A stretch of DNA of 64,000 nt from Epilithonimonas zeae (lineage in GTDB: Bacteria > Bacteroidota > Bacteroidia > Flavobacteriales > Weeksellaceae), in contig NZ_CP075338.1 in the NCBI RefSeq assembly GCF_023278365.1, positions 2,294,001-2,358,000 of the forward strand. Reading direction: 5' to 3'. Positions 16,143-23,717 of this stretch are shown one piece after another. Numbering within the stretch: position 1 is the stretch's first letter; every line of letters begins with the position of its first letter. Both the position numbers and the translations under genes were made by a program. The notes beneath the pieces are model-generated. The model was not told where the DNA came from. It ran no database searches and saw nothing but the letters and a program-made list of their open reading frames with translations.

Positions 16143-17471
16143 ATGCAACATCAACCTGTTGAAGGGTTTTCAAAACTTTCCAAACAAAGAAAAATCGACT
16201 GGCTTATTTCAGAATATCTAAGTAATGACAGAAGTTACGAGCAGATTTTACAACAATATTGGAATAATGACGACAACTTGCAAAAACTTCACGAAGAGTT
16301 CTCGGAAAATACAATTTCCAATTTTTATATGCCTTATGGAATTGCTCCTAATTTCCTGATTGACGGAAAACTTCTGGCGCTTCCAATGGCTGTGGAAGAA
16401 AGCTCGGTTGTTGCCGCTGCTTCCAAAGCTGCAAAGTTCTGGCTGGATAAAGGCGGTTTCAAAACGACGATTATCAACACAGAAAAATTGGGTCACACCC
16501 ATTTTGTTCTGAATGTTGAGCCTCATAAACTGTTGCATTTTTTCAATTTTAAATTAAAGAAAAAATTGCTTGAAGCGACCGAAGATATCACTGCCAATAT
16601 GAGAAAAAGAGGCGGTGGAATCTTGGATATCAAACTGATTGATAAAACTTCTGAACTGGAAAATTATTTCCAGCTGAAAGCGAGTTTTGACACAGTAGAT
16701 TCGATGGGAGCTAATTTTATTAATTCTTGTCTGGAACAGTTCGGTAAAACTTTGAAAGAAGAAGTTGCGAACGAAGCAGAATTCTCTCAGGAAGAAAAAG
16801 ACTCGCTTCAGATTGTAATGAACATCCTTTCCAATTACACGCCGGATTGTGTTGTGAGAGCCGAAGTTTCCTGTAAAATTGAGGATTTGAAAGATGATAG
16901 TGGCATCTCGAACGAGGAATTTGCCTGGAAGTTTAAACGTGCGGTGACAATTGCAGAAATCGAGCCTTACAGAGCAACGACTCACAACAAAGGAATTATG
17001 AACGGTGTTGATGCAGTCGTTATCGCAACTGGGAATGATTTCCGTGCAACAGAAGCTTGCGCTCACGCTTATGCAGCAAGAAACGGAAAATATTCTTCAT
17101 TAACACATTGTACAACCGATAATGGGATTTTCAGATTTTGGATTGACTTACCGATTTCTGTTGGTGTTGTCGGCGGTTTGACCAATCTTCATCCTTTGGT
17201 TAAATTTTCTTTGGCTTTGTTAGGTAAACCTTCTGCTCAGGAATTGATGAGTATTTTGGCGGTTTCGGGACTGGCTCAGAATTTTGGTGCGCTTCGTTCT
17301 TTGGTAACGACAGGCATCCAGAAAGGTCATATGAAAATGCACCTTTTCAATATCCTAAATCAGTTTGGAGCAACAGAAGAAGAGAAACAGCATTTTGTGA
17401 CTTACTTCAAAGATAAAACGGTGAGTCATCACGAGGTGATTTCGGAATTGGAAAAATTGAGAAATAAATAG
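16143..17471 (+). CDS. hydroxymethylglutaryl-CoA reductase, class II type
   Basis: A 442-residue HMG-CoA reductase that makes or oxidises mevalonate; flavobacteria use the mevalonate pathway for isoprenoids, so the reductive direction is likely. Motifs seen are the ALPMAVEESSVVAAASKAAKFW substrate region with the catalytic Glu, GNDFRATEACAHAYAAR, and the C-terminal IQKGHMKMHL with the catalytic His. It lacks any membrane domain, as expected for bacterial enzymes. An AT-rich upstream region with TATCTTTA about 20 bases before the start may be the promoter. No other mevalonate genes lie in the window. Confidence 0.9.
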   Translation: MQHQPVEGFSKLSKQRKIDWLISEYLSNDRSYEQILQQYWNNDDNLQKLHEEFSENTISNFYMPYGIAPNFLIDGKLLALPMAVEESSVVAAASKAAKFWLDKGGFKTTIINTEKLGHTHFVLNVEPHKLLHFFNFKLKKKLLEATEDITANMRKRGGGILDIKLIDKTSELENYFQLKASFDTVDSMGANFINSCLEQFGKTLKEEVANEAEFSQEEKDSLQIVMNILSNYTPDCVVRAEVSCKIEDLKDDSGISNEEFAWKFKRAVTIAEIEPYRATTHNKGIMNGVDAVVIATGNDFRATEACAHAYAARNGKYSSLTHCTTDNGIFRFWIDLPISVGVVGGLTNLHPLVKFSLALLGKPSAQELMSILAVSGLAQNFGALRSLVTTGIQKGHMKMHLFNILNQFGATEEEKQHFVTYFKDKTVSHHEVISELEKLRNK

Positions 17472-17475
17472 AACT

Positions 17476-17646
17476 ATGTTTGGAATTGCACTTTCAGCTT
17501 TTATGCTGGTTTTTGGAATATTTCTAAAGTTTACAAAAAACTCAGGTTTTGCTAGTTCCAAAAGATTTGCTTGGCTTTTTATTATCTTAGGAATCGTTAC
17601 GCTGGTTGGAAGAATTATTATTTTAAATCAAAAAGGAGAATTATAA
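17476..17646 (+). CDS. small two-helix membrane protein
   Basis: A 56-residue protein with two hydrophobic segments, residues about 3-18 (GIALSAFMLVFGIFLK) and 32-50 (AWLFIILGIVTLVGRIIIL), separated by a basic loop (KNSGFASSKRF). It starts five bases after the HMG-CoA reductase stop, so it is probably co-transcribed with it. No function can be named. The regular two-segment pattern and tight spacing support a real gene. Confidence 0.65.
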   Translation: MFGIALSAFMLVFGIFLKFTKNSGFASSKRFAWLFIILGIVTLVGRIIILNQKGEL

Positions 17647-17701
17647 TTATTTATATTTTTATACGTAAATTTGTAAATGATTTACAAAAATTAAATTAAA
17701 A

Positions 17702-18931
17702 ATGATAATTAATTTCAGTGTAGAAAATTTTGGTTCTATAAAAGAAAAGCAAACTTTATCTTTTTTAGCTAACAAATCTGACCATTTGAAAGATTACTAT
17801 ATTATTGAGCCAATCAAAGATTTGCGCCTTAATAAATTGGCTTTGATTTATGGTGCAAATGCTTCTGGGAAAACTACAATTTTAAAAGCATTAGATTTCT
17901 TACGAAAAATTTGCACTGAACCTTTTGATAAGAAGACGGAAAGATTTGATTTTGAACCTTTCTTGTTTGATGAAAATACACCTGAACAAAATACAAAATT
18001 TGAAGTAGAGTTTATAGAAAATAAAATTCGCTATTTTTATGAAGTTGAGTTAAATAAAAACTACATTGTAAAAGAAAAACTTATTAACCATAACCCTGGT
18101 AAAGCTGTAGTTTTTGAAAGAACAACTGATGAAAAAAAAGAATTAACTTCAATTAAATTTGGAAGTAAAATTCCAAAAAGAAAATCTTTGGAGGATAATC
18201 TTGAAATATTTACCCTATGGAATAATACAGTTTTAGGCGGTTCTTTAAAAGCTAACATAGACAATGATAACATCAAAAATCTAGCTAATTTTTTTTCAAG
18301 ATTATCAATGTTGGTTACTTCATCAAGTAAATTAGAAGCCTTAACTTCTAATCTTATTAATAGTAATCTTATCAAAAAAAATAAATTTTTAAAGCTTCTT
18401 GCAAAAGCGGATTTTAATATACTAGATTTAAAAATTGAGGATACAAAAAAGGAGAATCTATTTGATAAGTTTAAAGTCGATTTCACACATAAAGTTAGTA
18501 ATAAAAATTACGAATTAAGCTTAAATTATGAATCACAGGGAACTCAAAGATATTACAGCGTTTTAACTTATTTATATATGCTTTTAAAGTATAATAATTA
18601 TGTTATGATTGACGAATTAGAATCCTCCCTTCACCCAGATTTATTTAATCACTTTCTATTGACTTATCTGGTTAATGGAAAAAAAGAATCTCAACTTATA
18701 GCAACTACTCATAACAGAGAAATCCTTAATAATAGAGATTTATTCCGTGATGATGCAATTTGGTTTACAGACAAAAATGAAGATTCGGCGACTGAGCTCT
18801 ATTCTTTAGCCGATTTTGATTCATCTGTAGTAAGAGATACAAGCAACGTTTTGAATGCTTACAAATCTGGAAAATTAGGAGGTGTTCCAAATCTCGGAGA
18901 TTATTACATTGATTTGGAAGATGAAGAATAA
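17702..18931 (+). CDS. AAA15-family ATPase, AbiLi/RloA-like
   Basis: A 409-residue ABC/SMC-type ATPase. The N-terminal beta strand INFSVENFGSIKEKQTL is followed by the Walker A loop GANASGKTT at residues about 44-52. Further on are the Walker B-like MIDELESSLHPDLF and the switch ATTHN of the AAA15/OLD-type nucleases' ATPase half. There is no TOPRIM domain in this protein. The next gene, a RloB-like protein, overlaps by 11 bases; this two-gene arrangement is that of AbiL (AbiLi-AbiLii) and RloA-RloB. In that family the ATPase is thought to sense infection and control the partner nuclease. The pair is more AT-rich than flanking core genes, suggesting acquisition. Confidence 0.83.
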   Translation: MIINFSVENFGSIKEKQTLSFLANKSDHLKDYYIIEPIKDLRLNKLALIYGANASGKTTILKALDFLRKICTEPFDKKTERFDFEPFLFDENTPEQNTKFEVEFIENKIRYFYEVELNKNYIVKEKLINHNPGKAVVFERTTDEKKELTSIKFGSKIPKRKSLEDNLEIFTLWNNTVLGGSLKANIDNDNIKNLANFFSRLSMLVTSSSKLEALTSNLINSNLIKKNKFLKLLAKADFNILDLKIEDTKKENLFDKFKVDFTHKVSNKNYELSLNYESQGTQRYYSVLTYLYMLLKYNNYVMIDELESSLHPDLFNHFLLTYLVNGKKESQLIATTHNREILNNRDLFRDDAIWFTDKNEDSATELYSLADFDSSVVRDTSNVLNAYKSGKLGGVPNLGDYYIDLEDEE

Positions 18932-19547
18932 AAAAGCTTTTCGTAAGGAAAAAATAACTTATGCAATTGTAGGAGATGGCGATTGTGAAAAATGGTATTT
19001 CCAAATGCTAAAGCAAACTGAGAATTTAATCATCAATATCAAACCTGAATTAAGTTTAAAAGCCTCACTTAAAAAACAATACGACTATGTAAAAAATTTA
19101 GCTGAAACCTATCATAAAGTTTTTTGGATTATTGATTATGATGTAATCGAAAGAGAAACAAAAGAGTGTAAAAAAGGAGACGAAAAACGAAGTGAAGAAT
19201 TTGCTAGATATTATAACGAACTTTCTGCACTAGAAAATGTAGAAATTTTAGTAGTGAATACCTGCTTTGAATATTGGTTATATCTCCATTTTAAATATTC
19301 CAAGAAGAATTATAAAGATTGCGATGAGACAGGAAAAGATTTGAAGAAAGAATTTCCTACTTATGATAAAACTGAAAAATTCTATAAAAAAAGCAATGCA
19401 GATATCTATACTTCTTTAAAACCAAAACTTCCAATTGCGATAAAAAATGCTGAAAAGTTAGGAACTTTCGACATTCAAAATCCTAATAATCCTGTTTGTG
19501 AAATTCATCGATTATTCAACAACGATGGAAGTTTTAAAGTTGATTAA
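18921..19547 (+). CDS. RloB-like protein, AbiLii-type partner of the ATPase
   Basis: A 208-residue RloB-domain protein. The ATG at 18921 (MKNKKAFRKEKITYAIVGDGDCEKWYF) overlaps the end of the ATPase gene by 11 bases; the longer frame from 18882 is a read-in. The TOPRIM-like arrangement is visible: acidic GDGDCEKWYF near residue 18, then VFWIIDYDVIERE (Asp-x-Asp) and the NTCFEYWLYLHF motif typical of RloB, where Glu and the aromatic residues are conserved. It probably acts as a nuclease or nucleotidyl effector when released by the ATPase. That is inferred from the family. Confidence 0.8.
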   Translation: MKNKKAFRKEKITYAIVGDGDCEKWYFQMLKQTENLIINIKPELSLKASLKKQYDYVKNLAETYHKVFWIIDYDVIERETKECKKGDEKRSEEFARYYNELSALENVEILVVNTCFEYWLYLHFKYSKKNYKDCDETGKDLKKEFPTYDKTEKFYKKSNADIYTSLKPKLPIAIKNAEKLGTFDIQNPNNPVCEIHRLFNNDGSFKVD

Positions 19548-19583
19548 CTCTCAAAAATAAATCACAATAATAAATTTAAAAAA

Positions 19584-19970
19584 ATGAAAAACTTTACTTT
19601 AATCATAGGTGGAATCTACGGTTTATTATCCGTAATTCTGGGTGCATTTGGAGCACACGCATTCAAAAAAATATTATCTGTAGAAAGACTGGAGAGCTTT
19701 GAAACCGGTGTGAGGTATCAGATTTACGCCGCTTTCTTTTTGTTGATTGTCGGTTATATTTTGAAATTTGAAACCTCATCTGAAAAGTGGATTTCGATTT
19801 TGATGATTGCTGGTGCCTTCTTGTTTTCGGTAAGTATTTATTTCTTGAGTTTTCAGGATTATTGGGGCCTTAATCTGAAATTTCTTGGTCCAATCACACC
19901 GCTTGGAGGTTTGTTTATGATTATCTCTTGGGGAATGCTGATTTGGTATTTTGCTAAGACAAAATTCTAA
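19584..19970 (+). CDS. DUF423 family membrane protein
   Basis: A 128-residue protein with four predicted membrane helices, starting with the DUF423 signature IGGIYGLLSVILGAFGAHAFKK. It contains GVRYQIYAAFFLLIVGY, then a second pair of helices and a C-terminal GLFMIISWGMLIWYF. The family is widespread and has no assigned function. It starts 36 bases after the RloB-like gene, but its sequence type is that of a core gene, so I infer that the ATPase pair was inserted before it. Confidence 0.88.
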   Translation: MKNFTLIIGGIYGLLSVILGAFGAHAFKKILSVERLESFETGVRYQIYAAFFLLIVGYILKFETSSEKWISILMIAGAFLFSVSIYFLSFQDYWGLNLKFLGPITPLGGLFMIISWGMLIWYFAKTKF

Positions 19971-19975
19971 TGTGT

Positions 19976-20113
19976 GAGCGATGATAGCGGAAATCCCGGA
20001 ATAAGCTTTGGATAAGCATCGGAATGAGGAATTGCAGCGGATACTTCGACAGGCTCAGCATAAACCAAGGCGACCCGAGCGGCTGGAAAAAGCGCTGGCG
20101 AGGGACACACCCA
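19976..20113 (+). repeat. modular GC-rich intergenic repeat (copy C)
   Basis: This begins with GAGCGATGATAGCGGAAATCCC, contains the TTCGACAGGCTCAGCATAAAC word related to the copy near 10130, then GCGACCCGAGCGGCTGG and AGCGCTGGCGAGGGACA. The last two words are shared with 57140-57193. It fills the gap before sucC. Confidence 0.65.
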
Positions 20114-20173
20114 GATTATTTTGAAAACTGATTTCAATCAGACATTTATATCAAGTAATTCGACACTTTTTCT

Positions 20174-20181
20174 TAAATTTG
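20174..20181 (+). promoter_or_regulatory. sucC -7 element
   Basis: TAAATTTG matches the TAnnTTTG consensus, 39 bases before the start codon, and the same octamer precedes ssrA. The -33 element is not clear. Confidence 0.5.
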
Positions 20182-20220
20182 TGCGTCTTATAAAATTTAA
20201 AAATTAATCAATAATATATT

Positions 20221-21411
20221 ATGAATCTTCACGAGTATCAATCAAAAGAGATTTTAGCAAAATACGGGGTTAACATCCAACGTGGTTTTGTTGCAAACAA
20301 CGTAGATGAGGCAGTTGCTGCTGCTGAAAAATTAACTGCTGAAACCGGTGCACAAGGTTGGGTTGTAAAAGCTCAAATCCACGCTGGTGGACGTGGAAAA
20401 GGTGGAGGTGTTAAGTTTTCTCCGAATATGGATAAACTTAAAGAAAACGCTGGAAACATCATCGGGATGCAGCTAATCACGCCGCAGACTTCTGCTGAAG
20501 GTAAAAAAGTAAACTCTGTATTGGTTGCAGAAGATGTATATTATCCTGGTGAAACTGAAACTAAAGAATTTTATGTTTCTATCCTTTTGGACAGAGCGCT
20601 TGGAAAAAACACCATCGTATATTCTACAGAAGGTGGAATGGACATTGAGCACGTTGCTGAAGTTACACCTCATTTGATTCACAAAGAAGTGATTGACCCC
20701 GCTTACGGGCTACAAGGTTTCCAGGCTAGAAAAATTGCTTTCGGTCTTGGATTGGAAGGTAATGCTTTCAAAGAATTCACAAAATTCATCACTTCATTAT
20801 ATAACGCTTATGTAGGAATTGATGCATCACTTTTTGAAATCAACCCGGTTTTGAAAACTTCTGACAACAAAATTATCGCTGTAGATGCTAAAGTAACTTT
20901 GGATGGTAACTCATTGTTCCGTCACAAAGATCTTGCTGAGTTGAGAGACACAAGAGAAGAAGATCCATTGGATGTTGAAGCTGGTGAAGCTGGCCTTAAC
21001 TTCGTGAAGTTGGACGGAAACGTTGCTTGTATGGTAAACGGTGCTGGTCTTGCAATGGCAACTATGGATATCATCAAATTATCTGGTGGTAACCCTGCAA
21101 ACTTCCTGGACGTTGGTGGAACGGCTGATGCACAAAGAGTACAGACTGCTTTCGGAATTATCCTGAGAGACCCGAACGTAAAAGCTATCTTAATTAACAT
21201 CTTTGGAGGAATCGTAAGATGTGACAGAGTTGCTCAAGGTGTTGTAGATGCTTACAACGCTATGGGAAGCCTTCCTGTTCCATTGATCGTAAGATTACAA
21301 GGAACCAACGCTGTAGAAGCTAAAAAACTGATTGACGAAGCTGGATTGCCAATCCACTCTGCAATCACTTTGGAAGAAGCTGCAAACAAAGTAAAAGAAG
21401 TTTTAGCTTAA
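20221..21411 (+). CDS. sucC: succinyl-CoA ligase (ADP-forming), beta subunit
   Basis: The 396-residue ATP-grasp subunit that joins succinate and CoA in the citric-acid cycle. It begins with the family start MNLHEYQSKEILAKYGV and has the ATP-grasp glycine-rich VVKAQIHAGGRGKGGGVKF, the metal-binding FEINPV and the CoA-ligase segment GGTADAQRVQTAF...IFGGIVRCD. The alpha subunit sucD is not adjacent in the window, as is common in flavobacteria. It is monocistronic, with a terminator 28 bases after the stop. Confidence 0.97.
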   Translation: MNLHEYQSKEILAKYGVNIQRGFVANNVDEAVAAAEKLTAETGAQGWVVKAQIHAGGRGKGGGVKFSPNMDKLKENAGNIIGMQLITPQTSAEGKKVNSVLVAEDVYYPGETETKEFYVSILLDRALGKNTIVYSTEGGMDIEHVAEVTPHLIHKEVIDPAYGLQGFQARKIAFGLGLEGNAFKEFTKFITSLYNAYVGIDASLFEINPVLKTSDNKIIAVDAKVTLDGNSLFRHKDLAELRDTREEDPLDVEAGEAGLNFVKLDGNVACMVNGAGLAMATMDIIKLSGGNPANFLDVGGTADAQRVQTAFGIILRDPNVKAILINIFGGIVRCDRVAQGVVDAYNAMGSLPVPLIVRLQGTNAVEAKKLIDEAGLPIHSAITLEEAANKVKEVLA

Positions 21412-21439
21412 GACTAAAATTTTAAAATAAATATAAAAT

Positions 21440-21459
21440 CCGTTTCATTTTTGGAACGG
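21440..21459 (+). terminator. sucC terminator
   Basis: Stem CCGTTTC / GGAACGG (one G-T pair) with a six-base loop, followed by six T. Confidence 0.8.
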
Positions 21460-21489
21460 TTTTTTAATGCTTTGTTTTAAAATCAATTG

Positions 21490-21993
21490 ATGAAAAAAAT
21501 TTCTATTCCCAATCCTTGTTCTGAAAACTGGAACGAAATGTCTCCAGAAGACCAAGGCAGATTCTGTTCTGTTTGTAGCAAATGTGTGATAGATTTCACT
21601 GAAAAGAAACCTCAAGAAATCCAACAACTCATCGAAAAAAAATCTGATGACAGTATTTGTGGAAGATTCTATAATCATCAATTGAATATTAATGACTCAA
21701 AATCGGTAAAGATTAAAGAAAAGCTTTTTCGTTATGTTCCTTTAAGTTTTCAAAATAGTAGATTATCACTAGGATTACTATCATTAATCTTATTCCTAAC
21801 AGGTTGTTCGAAGCCGGAAAAAGAAAATTGCATTGCAACAACTGGACTTGTCGATATTATAGAAGAGGACACAATACCAAAAAATGAAGATTTTATAATG
21901 GGAGAATATATTGCCGTTGATGATTCTGTTGTAACAATTCATAAAAAGAAAGATTCTATTAATTTTAATAAAAACAAAAAACTCAAGAAGTAA
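21490..21993 (+). CDS. hypothetical membrane protein with N-terminal Cys motif
   Basis: A 167-residue protein of a Bacteroidota family whose N terminus reads NPCSENWNEMSPEDQGRFCSVCSKCVIDFT, with four spaced cysteines that could hold zinc or a cluster. This is followed by an ICGRF motif and one membrane helix at about 92-108 (LSLGLLSLILFLTGC). The region after the helix is short and charged. In related genomes this N-terminal module is often fused to a CarboxypepD-reg or TonB-like domain; here it ends after the helix. The ATG at 21490 is preferred to the TTG three bases earlier. Function unknown. Confidence 0.72.
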   Translation: MKKISIPNPCSENWNEMSPEDQGRFCSVCSKCVIDFTEKKPQEIQQLIEKKSDDSICGRFYNHQLNINDSKSVKIKEKLFRYVPLSFQNSRLSLGLLSLILFLTGCSKPEKENCIATTGLVDIIEEDTIPKNEDFIMGEYIAVDDSVVTIHKKKDSINFNKNKKLKK

Positions 21994-22004
21994 TTCCTGA
22001 GTTT
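21979..22004. terminator. hairpin between convergent genes
   Basis: AAACTCA / TGAGTTT arms overlap the stop codon region of the plus-strand gene and lie five bases before the stop of the convergent mechanosensitive channel gene. Confidence 0.45.
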
Positions 22005-22008
22005 CATT

Positions 22009-22851
22009 TTATGCTGTTGTATTAGTAATATTAATGCTCGTTGGCGTTACTAGATTTATACCTTCTTTCATCAAGGATTCATTGATTTTGATGATGGCAA
22101 TGCTTTTTAGTTTCCCAAAATCACTTCCAATTTCCAGCCAGAATTTGACCTGCAAAGTGAACACGCCTTGTTTGACATCAGTTAAAAGAACATCCGTTGT
22201 ATCAGCTTTATCAACGTGTTCCAATGTTTTGATTGTTTCTAAAATTACATTTTTAGCTTTATCAATATCTTCGCCAACAGGAATTTCCAGATTAAATATA
22301 ATTCTGCGCTGCGGCGATGCTGTAATATTGAAAAACGGCGAATTAAAAATCACCTGATTCGGAATATAAACTTTCTTACCATCATCGGTAATCAATTTGG
22401 TTGTCAATAATCCAATATCCTGTACTGTTCCGGAATTGCCTCCAATCGTTACATAATCTCCTATTTTAAAAGCCTTATCAACACTCACCAGCATTCCTGA
22501 GAAAATACTTGAAACTAAGTCTTTCAAAGCAACCCCAGCAATTACCCCGGCAACCCCTAAACTTCCCAAGAACTTCATAAAGAATCCACTGAATCCCATT
22601 ATTTCTAATGCGATAAAAGTTCCCATCAGAATAATCAAAAACTTGAATATCGATATAAGAGTAACTACAGACTCATTCTTTGTTTTTGGAAAAAGTTTGT
22701 GAAACAGTTTAACAGACCATCTGCTGAGATAAGTACTTGTCATTAGAAAAAATAGAAATACCAATATCCCAACAATTAGTCTTGGTGTCAATTCGGCAAA
22801 ACTGACGTACCATCTTTGCAATACGGCGTAAACTGTATGTAAATATTCCAT
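22009..22851 (-). CDS. MscS family mechanosensitive ion channel
   Basis: A 280-residue channel protein that opens under membrane tension. There are three membrane helices at about residues 19-41, 62-84 and 87-115. The pore helix reads GSLGVAGVIAGVALKDLVSSIFSGMLVSVDKAFKIGDYV with the glycine-alanine packing of MscS TM3, followed by the cytoplasmic beta domain (GTVQDIGLLTTKL; YIPNQVIFNSPFFN). I use the Met at 22851 (MEYLHTVYAVLQRW) because the longer frame to 22884 runs through the terminator hairpin of the upstream gene. Confidence 0.9.
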   Translation of the reverse strand: MEYLHTVYAVLQRWYVSFAELTPRLIVGILVFLFFLMTSTYLSRWSVKLFHKLFPKTKNESVVTLISIFKFLIILMGTFIALEIMGFSGFFMKFLGSLGVAGVIAGVALKDLVSSIFSGMLVSVDKAFKIGDYVTIGGNSGTVQDIGLLTTKLITDDGKKVYIPNQVIFNSPFFNITASPQRRIIFNLEIPVGEDIDKAKNVILETIKTLEHVDKADTTDVLLTDVKQGVFTLQVKFWLEIGSDFGKLKSIAIIKINESLMKEGINLVTPTSINITNTTA

Positions 22852-22875
22852 AACTAAATAATGTATTAAGCAAAA

Positions 22876-22894
22876 AACCGACAAAAAGCCGGTT
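22876..22894 (-). terminator. terminator of the outer-membrane protein gene
   Basis: On the minus strand AACCG / CGGTT (with an extra G-C) closes a short hairpin followed by six T, 28 bases beyond the stop at 22922. Confidence 0.6.
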
Positions 22895-22921
22895 ATATTA
22901 TGTATATCAAATATATCAATA

Positions 22922-23512
22922 TTATTTCACATCATTAGCAATTCTCTTGGCGTGAGAAGTTGGCAAATAAATACTGAAACCTACATTGAAAGTTATGTTA
23001 GAACTATATGGTGTATTTCCAAAACCTGCTTCACCATTATATTTTACCAGGCCTTCTACACCGATATTTGGCGTAATGAAATAAGAATATCCTGGACCAA
23101 CACCATATACAAAACCTGTTGTTGAGTTTCCATTTTCTATAGAAGTTCCACCTATTCCAGCATTTCCTTCAAAAAACCAACGTCCGTGATTTAATAAATT
23201 GTCAACACCCACTTCTCCAGGAGAAATATAGTAACGCCCTAAAGCACCCACACCATACTTAAACTGAGTGGCTTCTCCTTTGCCCGTTTTTAAAAAATTC
23301 AAATTGACCATACCTCCCAATGCGACATTATCTTTAATAAAATATGCTGCTTTTGGTTCTAATCCAATTTGATAACCTCCGCCAGTATTTAGTCCAAAAT
23401 TACTAGTTAAAATACTACTACCTACTAACCAATTACCTTCTTGTATTTGAGCATTAGCTGTTGAAAACAACCCTGCCGCTAAAACGATTGCTCCAAAAAA
23501 TAATTTTTTCAT
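22922..23512 (-). CDS. outer-membrane beta-barrel protein
   Basis: A 196-residue protein from ATG 23512 (MKKLFFGAIVLAAGLFSTANAQ signal peptide). The mature part alternates glycine-rich strands ending with aromatic residues (GGYQIGLEPKAAYFIKDN; FEGNAGIGGTSIENGN; GVGPGYSYFITPNIGVEGLVKYNG), typical of eight-strand OmpA/PorT-like barrels. No enzymatic motif is visible. It is an outer-membrane resident of unknown substrate. The start at 23530 adds six residues before the signal and is less likely. Confidence 0.82.
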   Translation of the reverse strand: MKKLFFGAIVLAAGLFSTANAQIQEGNWLVGSSILTSNFGLNTGGGYQIGLEPKAAYFIKDNVALGGMVNLNFLKTGKGEATQFKYGVGALGRYYISPGEVGVDNLLNHGRWFFEGNAGIGGTSIENGNSTTGFVYGVGPGYSYFITPNIGVEGLVKYNGEAGFGNTPYSSNITFNVGFSIYLPTSHAKRIANDVK

Positions 23513-23670
23513 ATGTTTAAATTTTTTCATTAATAATTATCTATTTTACATTTTACAAACCTTGTGCCATTAGAAGAAATTGGCTTTAGAAATCGTTAAA
23601 AGAAGTATTAATGAAAATTAGCTTGAAATAAAATATTTAAAAATAAAGAGCTTTTCCTATCAAAATAAAA

Positions 23671-23694
23671 AAGCCAATCTTTTCAGACTGGCTT
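23671..23694 (-). terminator. terminator of the large T9SS gene
   Basis: AAGCCA / TGGCTT arms close a 12-base loop. The minus strand continues with TTTTATTTTG, 24 bases beyond the stop codon at 23718. Confidence 0.65.
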
Positions 23695-23717
23695 AATATT
23701 TATAATTGAATAATTTG

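Noticed and set aside
16554-17066. 170-residue minus-strand ORF inside the HMG-CoA reductase gene
   Set aside because: Cys/Phe-rich shadow of a clear enzyme frame with no motifs of its own.
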